A DNA stretch of 64,000 nt from Trinickia mobilis (GTDB lineage Bacteria; Pseudomonadota; Gammaproteobacteria; Burkholderiales; Burkholderiaceae), in NCBI RefSeq assembly GCF_017315705.1, contig NZ_JAFLRF010000007.1, forward strand, positions 64,178-128,177, written 5' to 3'. Shown here piece after piece: positions 49,445-58,352 of this stretch. The position numbers and the translations under genes were made by a program. Below the pieces are notes generated by a model. That model was given only the letters and a program-made list of their open reading frames with translations, made no database searches and was not told where the DNA came from. How positions within the stretch are numbered: position 1 is the stretch's first letter; each line of letters opens with the position of its first letter.

Positions 49445-50281
49445 ATGACCTTGCCGAACCTGACGTTCGCTGATTGCCTGCAACCCGGATGGTGCGTGTC
49501 GCCGCACGTGCGCGCGCTCGTGACGACACGCAACGGCGGCGTGAGCGAACCGCCCTATGGGCGTTGGACCGCGGGCGCCGATCAGGCTGGCGGGTTGAAC
49601 CTCGGCCTGCACACGGGTGACGATCCGGTCGCGGTCGCTGCGAATCGCGCGCGTTTGCTGTCGCTCGCCGGCACGCGTGCGGCGTGGCTCGTACAAGTGC
49701 ACGGCAACGAAGTGGTGCTCGCCGATGATGTGATCGCCGCTGCCGATAGCGGTGGGGCGCCGGCGGTACGTGCCGACGCCAGCGTGACCGCGACGCCCGG
49801 AGTGGCGTGCCTCGTGATGGTCGCGGATTGCATGCCGGTTCTGCTATGCGATGAGGCGGGGCGCGCTGTCGGCGCGGCGCACGCGGGGTGGCGGGGCCTC
49901 GCCGCTGGAATCGTCGAAAAGACGGCGCAGCGTGTGGCTGAATTGGCCGGCGCGAAACTCGAAAATCTTTGCGCCTATCTTGGACCTGCGATCGGTCCCG
50001 GCGCCTTCGAAGTCGGGGCAGATGTGCGTGACGTGTTCATGACCGAAGCCCGCGTCGGCGAGCGCGATCTCGTCGCGCGTGCCTTCGTCGATCATGGGTC
50101 GACGCCCGGCAAATACCTCGCCGATCTCTATGCGCTTGCGTGTGTGCGGCTCGCGCGGCTCGGCATTGCGCAGATCAGCGGCGGTGACGCATGCACGGTA
50201 ACCGACCGGGAGCGGTTCTATTCCTATCGGCGCGATCGCGTGACCGGCCGCATGGCCGCGATGATCTGGCTTGCCGACTGA
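49445..50281 (+). CDS. pgeF: Peptidoglycan editing factor PgeF (laccase-domain, YfiH family)
   Basis: A 278-residue multi-copper-oxidase-like (DUF152) protein. PgeF removes wrongly incorporated residues from peptidoglycan precursors; related proteins have purine nucleoside or polyphenol oxidase activity. Conserved metal/substrate motifs are intact: WLVQVHGNEVVLAD, VADCMPVLLCD and GAAHAGWRGLAAGIVEK, ending with CTVTDRERFYSYRRDR. It occupies the usual rluD-pgeF position. A 476-nt regulatory interval separates it from phaC. The start has a weak ribosome binding site (GAGGATCC). Confidence 0.93.
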   Translation: MTLPNLTFADCLQPGWCVSPHVRALVTTRNGGVSEPPYGRWTAGADQAGGLNLGLHTGDDPVAVAANRARLLSLAGTRAAWLVQVHGNEVVLADDVIAAADSGGAPAVRADASVTATPGVACLVMVADCMPVLLCDEAGRAVGAAHAGWRGLAAGIVEKTAQRVAELAGAKLENLCAYLGPAIGPGAFEVGADVRDVFMTEARVGERDLVARAFVDHGSTPGKYLADLYALACVRLARLGIAQISGGDACTVTDRERFYSYRRDRVTGRMAAMIWLAD

Positions 50282-50314
50282 GATCGATTTCGTGGTGCCG
50301 AACGTTCGTGCGAT

Positions 50315-50327
50315 ATGCAAATTGCAT
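50315..50327. promoter_or_regulatory. Palindrome ATGCAA-A-TTGCAT in the phaC upstream region
   Basis: Perfect 6-bp arms around a single central base, about 310 nt before the phaC promoter. A regulator site is possible; no regulator can be named. Confidence 0.35.
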
Positions 50328-50419
50328 CAGCGCAGCCTATCGCCGCGGGTGCTTGAAAACGGGCAATTGTCTGACTGTCGACGACGCTTTTTGCTGCAAT
50401 GCGCCGCGCAAACCATGTC

Positions 50420-50435
50420 TATGCGGCACCGCATA
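50420..50435. promoter_or_regulatory. Palindrome TATGCGG-CA-CCGCATA in the phaC upstream region
   Basis: Perfect 7-bp arms with a 2-bp centre, about 190 nt upstream of the phaC promoter. Candidate operator. Confidence 0.4.
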
Positions 50436-50622
50436 TAGCGCCGTGATTGACTGCCGCAGCGGACGAATCGATCGAGCGCGAGCCGCGCCTGGATTGCCTC
50501 GCTGGCAAAACTTCGAGGACTACGACAGACACGCGGCAAAACACGGCAAGGTCGCATCAATCGACATGGGGAAAACGATAATTAAAAAACTATCGCACTG
50601 CGGCAAAATCGGAATGTAAGCA

Positions 50623-50652
50623 TTGACACGGCTTGCGGCGGGGAGCAAGAAT
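50623..50652 (+). promoter_or_regulatory. Sigma-70 promoter of the phaCAB operon
   Basis: TTGACA at 50623-50628, an 18-nt spacer and AAGAAT at 50647-50652. This resembles the known Cupriavidus necator phaC promoter (TTGACA, 18-nt spacer, AACAAT). Transcription would start about 100 nt before the phaC ATG. Confidence 0.6.
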
Positions 50653-50757
50653 GACCCCTCGCAAGGGCGAGCGTGTCGTAGGTTGCGAGAATTCGCCCGC
50701 GTGCGCGAACGCCCGCCTCTCAATCGGTCTTCCGAGACTCACAGGTCAAAAGCGGGT

Positions 50758-52695
50758 ATGACTGCATCAAAAAATTCATCGACTTCCTCTCACACGGGCG
50801 CCTCGTCGGGCCGCGCGCAGCAGCAAGCCGGAGCAGGCGCCGCCGACATGCAGCAAATGTTCGACGCCTGGATGAATACGTGGCGCTCGCTCGCGAATCC
50901 CGCAAACTGGCAGCAAGCCGGCCAACAGGCGGCAGCTCAGATGGGCGCCGTGGGCAACGGCGGAGCGTTTCCGTTCTCGATGCCGCAGATGCCGTCCATG
51001 CCCTCGATGCCGGGGATGCCGGGGATGCCGGATTTCGGAGGGGCCGCCTTCGGCCAGGCGGCATCGCAAGCGCTCGCCGGCCTGAAAGTGCCGACTGCAG
51101 CCGTTCCGCCCACTCGTCTGCAGCAGTTGCAGGCGGACTACTCGCGCGATTGTCTCGAACTCCTTAAGCAAGCCAGCACAGCAAACAATACGGTGCCTGA
51201 ATTAAAGGACCGGCGTTTCAGCGCGGACGCATGGAAAGCCACGCCGGCTTATGCGTACACCGCAGCGTGGTACCTGCTCAATGCCCGCTATCTGCAAGAG
51301 CTGGCCGATGCGATCGAGACAGACCCGAAAACGCGCGAGCGCATCCGCTTCGCCGTTCAACAATGGACGGCAGCCGCGGCGCCCAGCAATTTCTTCGCGC
51401 TGAATCCCGAGGCTCAGAAAACCTTACTGGAAAGTCAAGGCGAGAGCTTGCGGCAGGGCGTGCTGAATCTGCTCGCCGATTTGCAGCGCGGGAAGATTTC
51501 GCAGAGCGATGAATCGCGTTTCGTGCTCGGCAAGAATCTGGCGACGACCGAAGGGGCTGTCGTCTTCGAAAACGACTTGATCCAGCTGATTCAGTACAAG
51601 CCGCGCACGGGCACCGTCTTCGAACGGCCGCTTCTGTTCGTGCCGCCTTGCATCAACAAGTACTACATCCTCGATTTGCAGCCCGAAAGCTCGCTCGTCG
51701 CGCACGCCGTGGAAAGCGGGCATCAGGTGTATATGATTTCGTGGCGCAATGCGGATGCGTCGGTTGCGAGCAAGACGTGGGACGACTACATCGAAGATGG
51801 CGTGCTTGCCGCCATCGACGTCGTCAAGCAGGTGAGCGGGCGCGAGCAGGTCAACACGCTCGGCTTCTGCGTCGGCGGCACGATGCTCGCGACGGCGCTC
51901 GCGGTGCTGGCCGCGCGCGGCGAACATCCCGCGGCGTCGATGACGCTGCTGACCGCGATGCTCGACTTCTCTGATACGGGCGTGCTCGATGTCTTCATCG
52001 ACGAGGCGCACGTGCAGATGCGCGAGCAAACGATCGGCGGCAAGAACGGCACGCCGCCGGGCCTGATGCGCGGCATTGAATTCGCCAATGCGTTTTCGTT
52101 CCTGCGTCCGAACGATCTCGTGTGGAACTACGTCGTCGACAACTATCTGAAGGGCCGTACACCTGCGCCGTTCGATCTGCTGTTCTGGAACGGCGACTCG
52201 ACGAATCTGCCGGGGCCGATGTATGCCTGGTATCTGCGCAATACGTATCTGGAAAATCGCTTGCGCGAGCCGGGTGCGCTGACCGTATGCGGTGAAGCGG
52301 TCGATCTGTCGCACATCGATGTGCCCACCTTCATCTACGGTTCACGCGAGGACCATATCGTGCCGTGGCAAACGGCCTATGCGTCCGCGCCTTTGCTCAC
52401 CGGGCCGCAGCGCTTCGTGCTGGGCGCGTCGGGGCATATTGCGGGCGTCATCAATCCACCTGCGAAGAACAAGCGCAGCTACTGGGCAGGCGAAAGCGAA
52501 GAGAGGACGCTGCCTGAGAATCCGGACGAATGGTTCGGCCAGGCCACCGAAAAGCCGGGCAGTTGGTGGCCGGATTGGGTCAGCTGGCTCGATCAATACG
52601 GCGGCAAGAAAGTGAAGCCGTCGGCGCAACTCGGTTCCGCGGAGTATCCCGTGATCGAGGCGGCGCCGGGGCGCTATGTGCAGCAGCGCGCCTGA
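50758..52695 (+). CDS. phaC: Class I poly(3-hydroxyalkanoate) synthase
   Basis: A 645-residue PHA polymerase that joins (R)-3-hydroxybutyryl-CoA into polyhydroxybutyrate on the granule surface. The lipase-like box GFCVGGTML holds catalytic Cys371; the partners are Asp532 in YGSREDHIVP and His560 in GASGHIAGV. The spacing (161 and 28 residues) equals that of C. necator PhaC. The N-terminal 130 residues are a low-complexity Gln/Ala/Met-Pro region (repeated MPSMPGMPG) longer than in C. necator. MTASKNSSTS was taken as the start. The gene leads phaA and phaB. Confidence 0.95.
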   Translation: MTASKNSSTSSHTGASSGRAQQQAGAGAADMQQMFDAWMNTWRSLANPANWQQAGQQAAAQMGAVGNGGAFPFSMPQMPSMPSMPGMPGMPDFGGAAFGQAASQALAGLKVPTAAVPPTRLQQLQADYSRDCLELLKQASTANNTVPELKDRRFSADAWKATPAYAYTAAWYLLNARYLQELADAIETDPKTRERIRFAVQQWTAAAAPSNFFALNPEAQKTLLESQGESLRQGVLNLLADLQRGKISQSDESRFVLGKNLATTEGAVVFENDLIQLIQYKPRTGTVFERPLLFVPPCINKYYILDLQPESSLVAHAVESGHQVYMISWRNADASVASKTWDDYIEDGVLAAIDVVKQVSGREQVNTLGFCVGGTMLATALAVLAARGEHPAASMTLLTAMLDFSDTGVLDVFIDEAHVQMREQTIGGKNGTPPGLMRGIEFANAFSFLRPNDLVWNYVVDNYLKGRTPAPFDLLFWNGDSTNLPGPMYAWYLRNTYLENRLREPGALTVCGEAVDLSHIDVPTFIYGSREDHIVPWQTAYASAPLLTGPQRFVLGASGHIAGVINPPAKNKRSYWAGESEERTLPENPDEWFGQATEKPGSWWPDWVSWLDQYGGKKVKPSAQLGSAEYPVIEAAPGRYVQQRA

Positions 52696-52800
52696 ACTCG
52701 CGGCCGGCGGACCAAGGCCGTTAGCCGGCTCCCGAGGCATGGCTTCGGAGCACCGGTGGGAACGAGTCGCGCAGGAATGGTTTTTTTAACTGTACGAGTT

Positions 52801-52817
52801 GCGGCGCCATGCGCCGC
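52801..52817 (+). other. Short hairpin in the phaC-phaA gap
   Basis: GCGGCGC / GCGCCGC with a CAT loop, starting 105 nt after phaC and ending 20 nt before phaA ATG, just ahead of the ribosome binding site. A T-run precedes rather than follows it, so it is not a terminator for the plus strand. It could influence mRNA stability or phaA translation. Confidence 0.45.
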
Positions 52818-52837
52818 TTCGCTCGGAGGACTTGGAA

Positions 52838-54019
52838 ATGACTGACGTAGTGATCGTATCGGCCGCCCGTACCGGGGTTGGCAAATTCGGCGGCGCTCTC
52901 GCCAAGATCGCAGCACCCGAGCTCGGCGCGACGGTGATCCGCGCGGTGCTCGAGCGTTCGGGCATCAAGCCCGAGCAAGTGAGCGAAGTCATCATGGGAC
53001 AGGTGCTGGCGGCCGGTTCCGGGCAGAACCCGGCGCGCCAGTCGCTGATCAAGGCCGGTCTGCCGAGCGCGGTGCCGGGCATGACGATCAACAAGGTGTG
53101 CGGCTCGGGCCTGAAGGCCGTGATGCTGGCCGCCAACGCGATCATCGCGGGCGAGGCGGAGATCGTCGTCGCCGGCGGTCAGGAAAACATGACCGCCGCG
53201 CCGCACGTGCTGCTCGGTTCGCGCGACGGCTTTCGCATGGGCGACGCGAAGCTGATCGACACGATGATCGTCGACGGCCTGTGGGACGTCTACAACCAGT
53301 ACCACATGGGCGTCACGGCGGAAAACGTCGCCAAGGAATACGGCATCACGCGCGAAGAGCAGGACAAGTTCGCTGCGCTGTCGCAAAACAAGGCGGAAGC
53401 TGCGCAGAAGGCCGGCCGCTTCGACGACGAAATCGTGCCGGTCGAGATTCCGCAGAAGAAAGGCGAGCCGCTGCGCTTTGCGACCGACGAGTTCGTGCGC
53501 CATGGCGTGACGGCCGAATCGCTTGCGGGCCTCAAGCCCGCGTTCACGAAGGAAGGCACGGTGACGGCGGCCAACGCGTCGGGCATCAACGACGGCGCCG
53601 CGGCGGTCGTCGTGATGTCGGCGAAGAAGGCCGAGGCGCTGGGCCTCACGCCGCTCGCGCGCATCAAGGCGTATGCGAACGCGGGCGTCGATCCGAAGGT
53701 GATGGGCATGGGCCCGGTGCCGGCGTCCAAGCGCTGCCTGGAGCGCGCTGGCTGGTCGACGTCGGATCTCGACCTGATGGAAATCAACGAGGCGTTCGCG
53801 GCTCAGGCGCTCGCCGTGCACAAGCAGATGGGCTGGGATACGTCGAAGGTCAACGTGAACGGCGGTGCGATCGCGATCGGCCACCCGATCGGCGCGTCGG
53901 GCTGCCGGATTCTCGTGACCCTGCTGCATGAAATGCAAAAGCGCGATGCCAAGCGCGGTCTCGCGTCGCTGTGCATCGGTGGCGGGATGGGCGTGGCGCT
54001 CGCAGTGGAGCGTGCCTGA
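52838..54019 (+). CDS. phaA: Acetyl-CoA acetyltransferase (beta-ketothiolase) PhaA
   Basis: A 393-residue biosynthetic thiolase condensing two acetyl-CoA to acetoacetyl-CoA, the first step of polyhydroxybutyrate synthesis. The nucleophile Cys88 is in [13 protein letters not shown], the catalytic His in [14 protein letters not shown] and the second Cys in [10 protein letters not shown] near the C-terminus. Length and positions match C. necator PhaA. The start has GGAGGA about 8 nt upstream. A second thiolase, BktB-like, occurs at 58.4 kb. Confidence 0.96.
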   Translation: MTDVVIVSAARTGVGKFGGALAKIAAPELGATVIRAVLERSGIKPEQVSEVIMGQVLAAGSGQNPARQSLIKAGLPSAVPGMTINKVCGSGLKAVMLAANAIIAGEAEIVVAGGQENMTAAPHVLLGSRDGFRMGDAKLIDTMIVDGLWDVYNQYHMGVTAENVAKEYGITREEQDKFAALSQNKAEAAQKAGRFDDEIVPVEIPQKKGEPLRFATDEFVRHGVTAESLAGLKPAFTKEGTVTAANASGINDGAAAVVVMSAKKAEALGLTPLARIKAYANAGVDPKVMGMGPVPASKRCLERAGWSTSDLDLMEINEAFAAQALAVHKQMGWDTSKVNVNGGAIAIGHPIGASGCRILVTLLHEMQKRDAKRGLASLCIGGGMGVALAVERA

Positions 54020-54087
54020 TCCCCGGGCGTTGCCGCGCCCGGCGCCGGCAGGCGCGGGTCCAGGCAGGGCGGACTTAGGTGGGGCAA

Positions 54088-54108
54088 GGAGCGGCCCCTG
54101 GCCGCTTC
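54088..54108 (+). other. Short hairpin in the phaA-phaB gap
   Basis: GGAGCGGCC / GGCCGCTTC (7 Watson-Crick pairs plus G-T and G-C extension) with a CCT loop, 26 nt before phaB ATG. No T-run follows. A processing or translation-control element is possible. Confidence 0.4.
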
Positions 54109-54133
54109 CGATAACGATAATGGAGTGTGTTTC

Positions 54134-54874
54134 ATGACTCAGCGTATTGCGTACGTAACCGGCGGCATGGGCGGCATCGGCACGAGCATCAGCCAACGCC
54201 TGCACAAGCAGGGCTTCAAGGTCGTCGTGGGCTGCGGGCCGAATTCGCCGCGCAGGGTGAAATGGCTCGAGCAGCAGAAGGCGCTCGGCTATGACTTCAT
54301 CGCGTCGGAAGGCAACGTCGGCGATTGGGAGTCGACCAAGCAGGCATTCGACAAGGTGAAGTCCGAAGTCGGCGAGGTCGACGTGCTGGTCAACAACGCG
54401 GGCATCACGCGTGACGTCGTGTTCCGCAAGATGACGCACGAAGACTGGACGGCCGTGATCGACACGAACCTGACCAGCCTCTTCAACGTGACGAAGCAGG
54501 TGATCGACGGGATGGTCGAACGCGGATTCGGCCGGGTCATCAACATTTCGTCGGTGAACGGCCAGAAGGGCCAGTTCGGCCAGACCAACTACTCGACGGC
54601 CAAGGCCGGCATCCACGGCTTCACGATGGCGCTCGCGCAGGAAGTGGCGACCAAGGGCGTGACGGTCAATACGGTGTCGCCGGGCTATATCGGCACGGAT
54701 ATGGTCAAATCGATCCGTCCGGATGTGTTGGACAAGATCGTCGCGACGATTCCGGTGCGCCGACTGGGCTCGCCGGACGAAATCGCGTCGATCGTGGCGT
54801 GGCTCGCTTCGGACGAATCGGGGTTCGCGACGGGTGCCGATTTCTCGCTGAACGGCGGGCTGCATATGGGCTGA
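54134..54874 (+). CDS. phaB: NADPH-dependent acetoacetyl-CoA reductase PhaB
   Basis: A 246-residue short-chain dehydrogenase that reduces acetoacetyl-CoA to (R)-3-hydroxybutyryl-CoA, the monomer for PhaC. The cofactor motif [14 protein letters not shown] (N-terminal), the NNAG motif at about 87-90 and the catalytic Ser140, Tyr153 and Lys157 in YSTAK sit at the same positions as in C. necator PhaB. A GGAG site (TAATGGAG) is about 9 nt before ATG 54134. The phaR gene follows after 115 nt. Confidence 0.96.
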   Translation: MTQRIAYVTGGMGGIGTSISQRLHKQGFKVVVGCGPNSPRRVKWLEQQKALGYDFIASEGNVGDWESTKQAFDKVKSEVGEVDVLVNNAGITRDVVFRKMTHEDWTAVIDTNLTSLFNVTKQVIDGMVERGFGRVINISSVNGQKGQFGQTNYSTAKAGIHGFTMALAQEVATKGVTVNTVSPGYIGTDMVKSIRPDVLDKIVATIPVRRLGSPDEIASIVAWLASDESGFATGADFSLNGGLHMG

Positions 54875-54989
54875 TTCGTGTTGCGTCGCCCGGGTTTCCA
54901 GGGTGTCGCAGCCGCGTCAGAGAATATAGGGGGCGCTTGGCCGGTCGCGGGCGCCGCCACTGCGCTTCGATTGCGCTCAAAGGCGTTAC

Positions 54990-55553
54990 ATGTCCACCAC
55001 TACAAAGAAAACAGCCGAACGACTGATCAAGAAATATCCGAACCGTCGGCTCTACGACACTGAGACGAGCACCTACATCACCTTGAGCGATGTGAAGCAG
55101 CTTGTGCTCGAGCAGGAGGACTTCAAGGTCATCGATGCGAAGAGCAACGAAGACCTGACGCGCAGCATCCTGTTGCAGATCATTCTCGAAGAGGAGAGCG
55201 GCGGAGTGCCGATGTTCTCCTCTTCGATGCTGTCGCAGATCATCCGTTTCTACGGGCATGCGATGCAGGGAATGATGGGGACGTATCTGGAAAAGAACAT
55301 CCAGGCGTTCATCGAGATCCAGAACAAGCTCGCCGATCAGTCGAAGAACCTGTACGAAGGCAATGCGCTGAACCCGGAAGTGTGGTCTCAGTTCATGAAC
55401 ATGCAGGCGCCGATGATGCAGGGCATGATGACGAGCTACATCGAGCAGTCGAAGAACATGTTCGTGCAGATGCAGGAGCAGATGCAGAATCAGGCGAAGA
55501 ACATGTTCAGCACATTCCCGTTCAAGCCGAACCCGGAACCGGAGAAGAAATAA
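54990..55553 (+). CDS. phaR: Polyhydroxyalkanoate synthesis repressor PhaR
   Basis: A 187-residue regulator with the conserved PHB/PHA accumulation DNA-binding domain at the N-terminus (RLIKKYPNRRLYDTETSTYITLSDVK, cited in part) and the following PHB accumulation regulatory domain. The C-terminal third is Met/Gln-rich (MQGMMTSYIEQSKNMF, MQEQMQNQAKNMF). PhaR binds both DNA and PHB granules, repressing phasin genes until granules form. In this lineage phaR lies downstream of phaCAB. Granule-associated phasin (phaP) is not in the window. A terminator follows. Confidence 0.95.
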   Translation: MSTTTKKTAERLIKKYPNRRLYDTETSTYITLSDVKQLVLEQEDFKVIDAKSNEDLTRSILLQIILEEESGGVPMFSSSMLSQIIRFYGHAMQGMMGTYLEKNIQAFIEIQNKLADQSKNLYEGNALNPEVWSQFMNMQAPMMQGMMTSYIEQSKNMFVQMQEQMQNQAKNMFSTFPFKPNPEPEKK

Positions 55554-55577
55554 CGGCGTTTGCGGCAATCGGCCGAG

Positions 55578-55604
55578 AGCCGGCCTGGCGGCCGGCTAGT
55601 TTCT
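55578..55604 (+). terminator. Probable terminator of phaR
   Basis: 8-bp stem AGCCGGCC / GGCCGGCT with a TGGC loop followed by AGTTTCTTG. The T-run is interrupted, so efficiency is uncertain. Confidence 0.55.
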
Positions 55605-55680
55605 TGTCCCATGCACTGCTCGGGCTGAGTCCTTTGGGCGAGACGCCGCGCCAGGCGGCACGGATCGGGGCCCGGCGCGG

Positions 55681-55686
55681 TACAAT
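55681..55686 (+). promoter_or_regulatory. Candidate -10 box upstream of rimO
   Basis: TACAAT about 200 nt before the rimO ATG. If active it gives an unusually long leader of about 190 nt. Confidence 0.35.
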
Positions 55687-55883
55687 GGCGGGTTTTCACG
55701 CGACGTGACGGACCCCGCCGCCGATAGGGCGTTCCGAGGTGTTCCGACCCCGTCGCGAGCGATGCAGCGGCGGCTTTGCGCTCCCTCCATCGCCCATGCA
55801 GCGCCAGCGCGCAGCTTTGCCGGGCAGGCCTCCGGCATTCGCCTGAGCGCTGCCCGATTGTCGTTACTCGCCGGACCATCCTT

Positions 55884-57260
55884 ATGTCGCAAACTTCCTC
55901 TTCAGCCGCGCCGAAAGTCGGTTTCGTGTCGCTCGGCTGCCCGAAAGCGCTCGTCGATTCCGAGCAGATCATCACGCAGCTGCGTGCCGAAGGCTACGAG
56001 ATCTCCGGCACCTATGACGGTGCGGATCTCGTCGTCGTCAACACCTGCGGCTTCATCGACGAAGCGGTCCAGGAAAGTCTCGATGCGATCGGCGAGGCGC
56101 TGACCGAGAACGGCAAGGTGATCGTCACAGGCTGCCTCGGCGCGAAAAAGAGCGCGAGCGGCTCGGGCCTGATCGAGGAGGTGCATCCGAAGGTGCTCGC
56201 CGTAACCGGGCCGCACGCGGTCGGCGAGGTGATGCAGGCCGTGCACAGCCATCTGCCCAAGCCGCACGATCCGTTCATGGATCTCGTGCCGCCCGCCGGC
56301 ATCAAGCTCACGCCGCGCCATTACGCGTACTTGAAGATTTCCGAAGGCTGCAACCATCGCTGCACGTTCTGCATCATCCCGTCGATGCGCGGCGATCTCG
56401 TTTCGCGTCCGGTCGCGGAAGTCATGCTCGAGGCGGAAAACCTGTTCAAGTCCGGCGTCAAGGAACTGCTCGTGATTTCGCAGGACACGAGCGCCTATGG
56501 CGTCGACGTCAAATTCCGCACCGGCTTCTGGAACGGCCGCCCGCTCAAGACGCGGATGACCGAGCTCGTCGGTGCGCTCGGCGAGCTGGCCGCTCAGTAC
56601 GGCGCGTGGGTGCGCCTGCATTACGTCTATCCGTATCCGCACGTCGACGAAATCATTCCGATGATGGCCGAGGGTCCGTTCAAGGGTCACGTGCTGCCGT
56701 ACCTCGATGTGCCGTTCCAGCACGCGCACCCCGAAGTGCTCAAGCGCATGAAGCGGCCGGCCAACGCCGAGAAGACGCTCGAGCGCGTCCGGGCGTGGCG
56801 CGAGATTTGTCCGGATCTGACCATCCGCAGCACGTTCATCGCCGGCTTCCCGGGCGAGACGGAAGCGCAGTTCGAGACGCTCATCGACTTTATCCGCGAG
56901 GCCGAGCTCGATCGAGTCGGTTGCTTTGCGTATTCGCCGGTCGAAGGCGCGAGCGCCAATGAGCTCGACGGCGCGCTTCCCGATGACGTCCGCGAAGCGC
57001 GCCGCGCGCGCTTCATGGAAGTCGCCGAGGAGGTGTCGGCCAAGCGCATGGCGCGCAAGGTCGGCAAGACGCTCAAGGTGCTCGTCGACGAAGTGAATGC
57101 CGACGGCGGCATCGGCCGTACCGCGGCCGATGCGCCGGAGATCGACGGCGTCGTGTTTGTGGCGCCTGCGGCGAAGGCGTCGAAGCGCTACAAGGCGGGC
57201 GACTTCGTCTCGGTGAAGATCACCGGCGCCGACGGGCACGATCTCTGGGGCGAGGTCTGA
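55884..57260 (+). CDS. rimO: Ribosomal protein S12 methylthiotransferase RimO
   Basis: A 458-residue radical-SAM methylthiotransferase that adds a methylthio group to Asp88 of S12. An N-terminal MTTase domain carries three cysteines for an auxiliary iron-sulfur cluster ([30 protein letters not shown]), the radical-SAM motif is [15 protein letters not shown], and the C-terminal TRAM domain ends the protein ([10 protein letters not shown]). The start is [19 protein letters not shown] sugar kinase begins 2 nt after its stop. Confidence 0.96.
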   Translation: MSQTSSSAAPKVGFVSLGCPKALVDSEQIITQLRAEGYEISGTYDGADLVVVNTCGFIDEAVQESLDAIGEALTENGKVIVTGCLGAKKSASGSGLIEEVHPKVLAVTGPHAVGEVMQAVHSHLPKPHDPFMDLVPPAGIKLTPRHYAYLKISEGCNHRCTFCIIPSMRGDLVSRPVAEVMLEAENLFKSGVKELLVISQDTSAYGVDVKFRTGFWNGRPLKTRMTELVGALGELAAQYGAWVRLHYVYPYPHVDEIIPMMAEGPFKGHVLPYLDVPFQHAHPEVLKRMKRPANAEKTLERVRAWREICPDLTIRSTFIAGFPGETEAQFETLIDFIREAELDRVGCFAYSPVEGASANELDGALPDDVREARRARFMEVAEEVSAKRMARKVGKTLKVLVDEVNADGGIGRTAADAPEIDGVVFVAPAAKASKRYKAGDFVSVKITGADGHDLWGEV

Positions 57261-57262
57261 GC

Positions 57263-58210
57263 GTGGGCCGCGCGCATTCGTCGCCGGCGTTGATCACGCC
57301 CGACATCCTCGCGCTCGGCGAGGCGATGGTCGAGTTCAATCAGTCGTCGCCGGGCCGGCCCGATTATCTGCAAGGCTTCGGCGGCGACACGTCGAATTTC
57401 TGCATCGCCGCCGCACGCCAAGGCGCGCGCACGGGGTTTGTGTCGGCCGTCGGCGACGATCATTTCGGCCAATTGCTGGTCGCGCTGTGGCAGCGCGAGG
57501 GCGTCGATACGTCGATGGTGCGCGTCGACGCGCATGCGCCGACCGGGGTCTACTTCGTTTCGCACGGGCCTGACGGGCACCGGTTCGACTATTTGCGCGC
57601 CGGTTCGTCCGCTAGCCGATACGCGCCGCATGATTTGCCGCTCGATGCGATCGCTGCCGCCAAAGTCGTCCATCTGTCCGGCATCAGTCTCGCAATCGGC
57701 GTCAACGCGTGCGATGCGGCGCTCGCTGCGATCGAGCACGCCCGCGCCAACGGCGTGCGAGTGAGCTTCGATACCAATCTGCGCCTCAAGCTCTGGCCGC
57801 TCGCCCGTGCGCGCGCAGTGATGCTCGAAGCGATCCGGCAAACCGATATCTGCCTGCCGAGCTGGGACGACGTCACGGCGCTCACCGGGTTGACCGGGCG
57901 CGACGATATCGTCGATTTCCTGCTCGCACGCGGGCCGCACATTGTCGCGCTCAAGCTCGGCAAAGATGGCGCTTACGTCGCGACGCCCGGCGAGCGCCGC
58001 GTGGTGCCGGGTCGCGTCGTGAATGCGGTCGATGCGACGGGCGCGGGCGACTGCTTCGGCGGCGCGTTCATCGCGCGCATCGTCGAAGGCGACGATCCAT
58101 TTGCCGCCGCGCGTTACGCGAACGTTGCCGCGGCCCTGTCGACGCAAGGCTTCGGGGCGGTCGCGCCGATTCCCGATCGCGCGTCGGTGGAGCGGGTGCT
58201 CGCCGAGTGA
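57263..58210 (+). CDS. PfkB family carbohydrate kinase, probable 2-dehydro-3-deoxygluconokinase
   Basis: A 315-residue ribokinase-fold sugar kinase. The N-terminal motif ALGEAMVEFNQ, the substrate region GFGGDTSNFCIAAARQGA and the C-terminal PfkB signature VDATGAGDCFGGAF with catalytic Asp263 are intact. The N-terminal motif and overall length resemble KDG kinase (kdgK); other PfkB sugar kinases remain possible. The start is GTG 57263, 2 nt after rimO, implying translational coupling despite unrelated functions. No other Entner-Doudoroff or hexuronate genes are nearby. Confidence 0.82.
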   Translation: MGRAHSSPALITPDILALGEAMVEFNQSSPGRPDYLQGFGGDTSNFCIAAARQGARTGFVSAVGDDHFGQLLVALWQREGVDTSMVRVDAHAPTGVYFVSHGPDGHRFDYLRAGSSASRYAPHDLPLDAIAAAKVVHLSGISLAIGVNACDAALAAIEHARANGVRVSFDTNLRLKLWPLARARAVMLEAIRQTDICLPSWDDVTALTGLTGRDDIVDFLLARGPHIVALKLGKDGAYVATPGERRVVPGRVVNAVDATGAGDCFGGAFIARIVEGDDPFAAARYANVAAALSTQGFGAVAPIPDRASVERVLAE

Positions 58211-58352
58211 GTGGTGCCTGACGTGTTGCCGCGGCGGCGCCGCCGCGTGGCAGGCGACGGACGCGAATAGGCCTGGAGGGGGCTGACGCCGGCCACGACC
58301 GGCGGCCCAAAGGTTCATCCGATTCATAACCGTGAAACCTGGAGACACAGCG

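Larger units (their letters stand above)
50282..50757. other. Regulatory region upstream of the pha operon
   Basis: A 476-nt non-coding interval, one of the longest in the window, with a local drop in GC content (AT-rich around 50570-50625). It contains two small palindromes (50315-50327 and 50420-50435), three GGCAAAA direct repeats (about 50504, 50534 and 50603) and a good sigma-70 promoter at 50623-50652. No small gene is convincing. Confidence 0.6.
55554..55883. other. phaR-rimO intergenic region
   Basis: 330 nt with the phaR terminator (55578-55604), a rimO -10 candidate at 55681-55686 and about 190 nt of untranslated leader before rimO. Nothing further was recognised in it. Confidence 0.5.

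Noticed and set aside
50191-50619. Plus-strand frame between pgeF and phaC as a small gene
   Set aside because: It overlaps the end of pgeF, has no ribosome binding site and crosses the palindromes and AT-rich regulatory block; composition is not protein-like.
52721-54865. 714-codon minus-strand open frame opposite phaA and phaB
   Set aside because: Arg/His/Ala-rich and without domains, opposite two canonical enzymes; shadow of the pha operon.
55705-55883. Plus-strand reading frames upstream of rimO (to 55776 or 55705) as an N-terminal extension or leader gene
   Set aside because: The translation is Arg/Ser/Cys-rich without similarity to RimO, which starts canonically at MSQTSS; no ribosome binding site.
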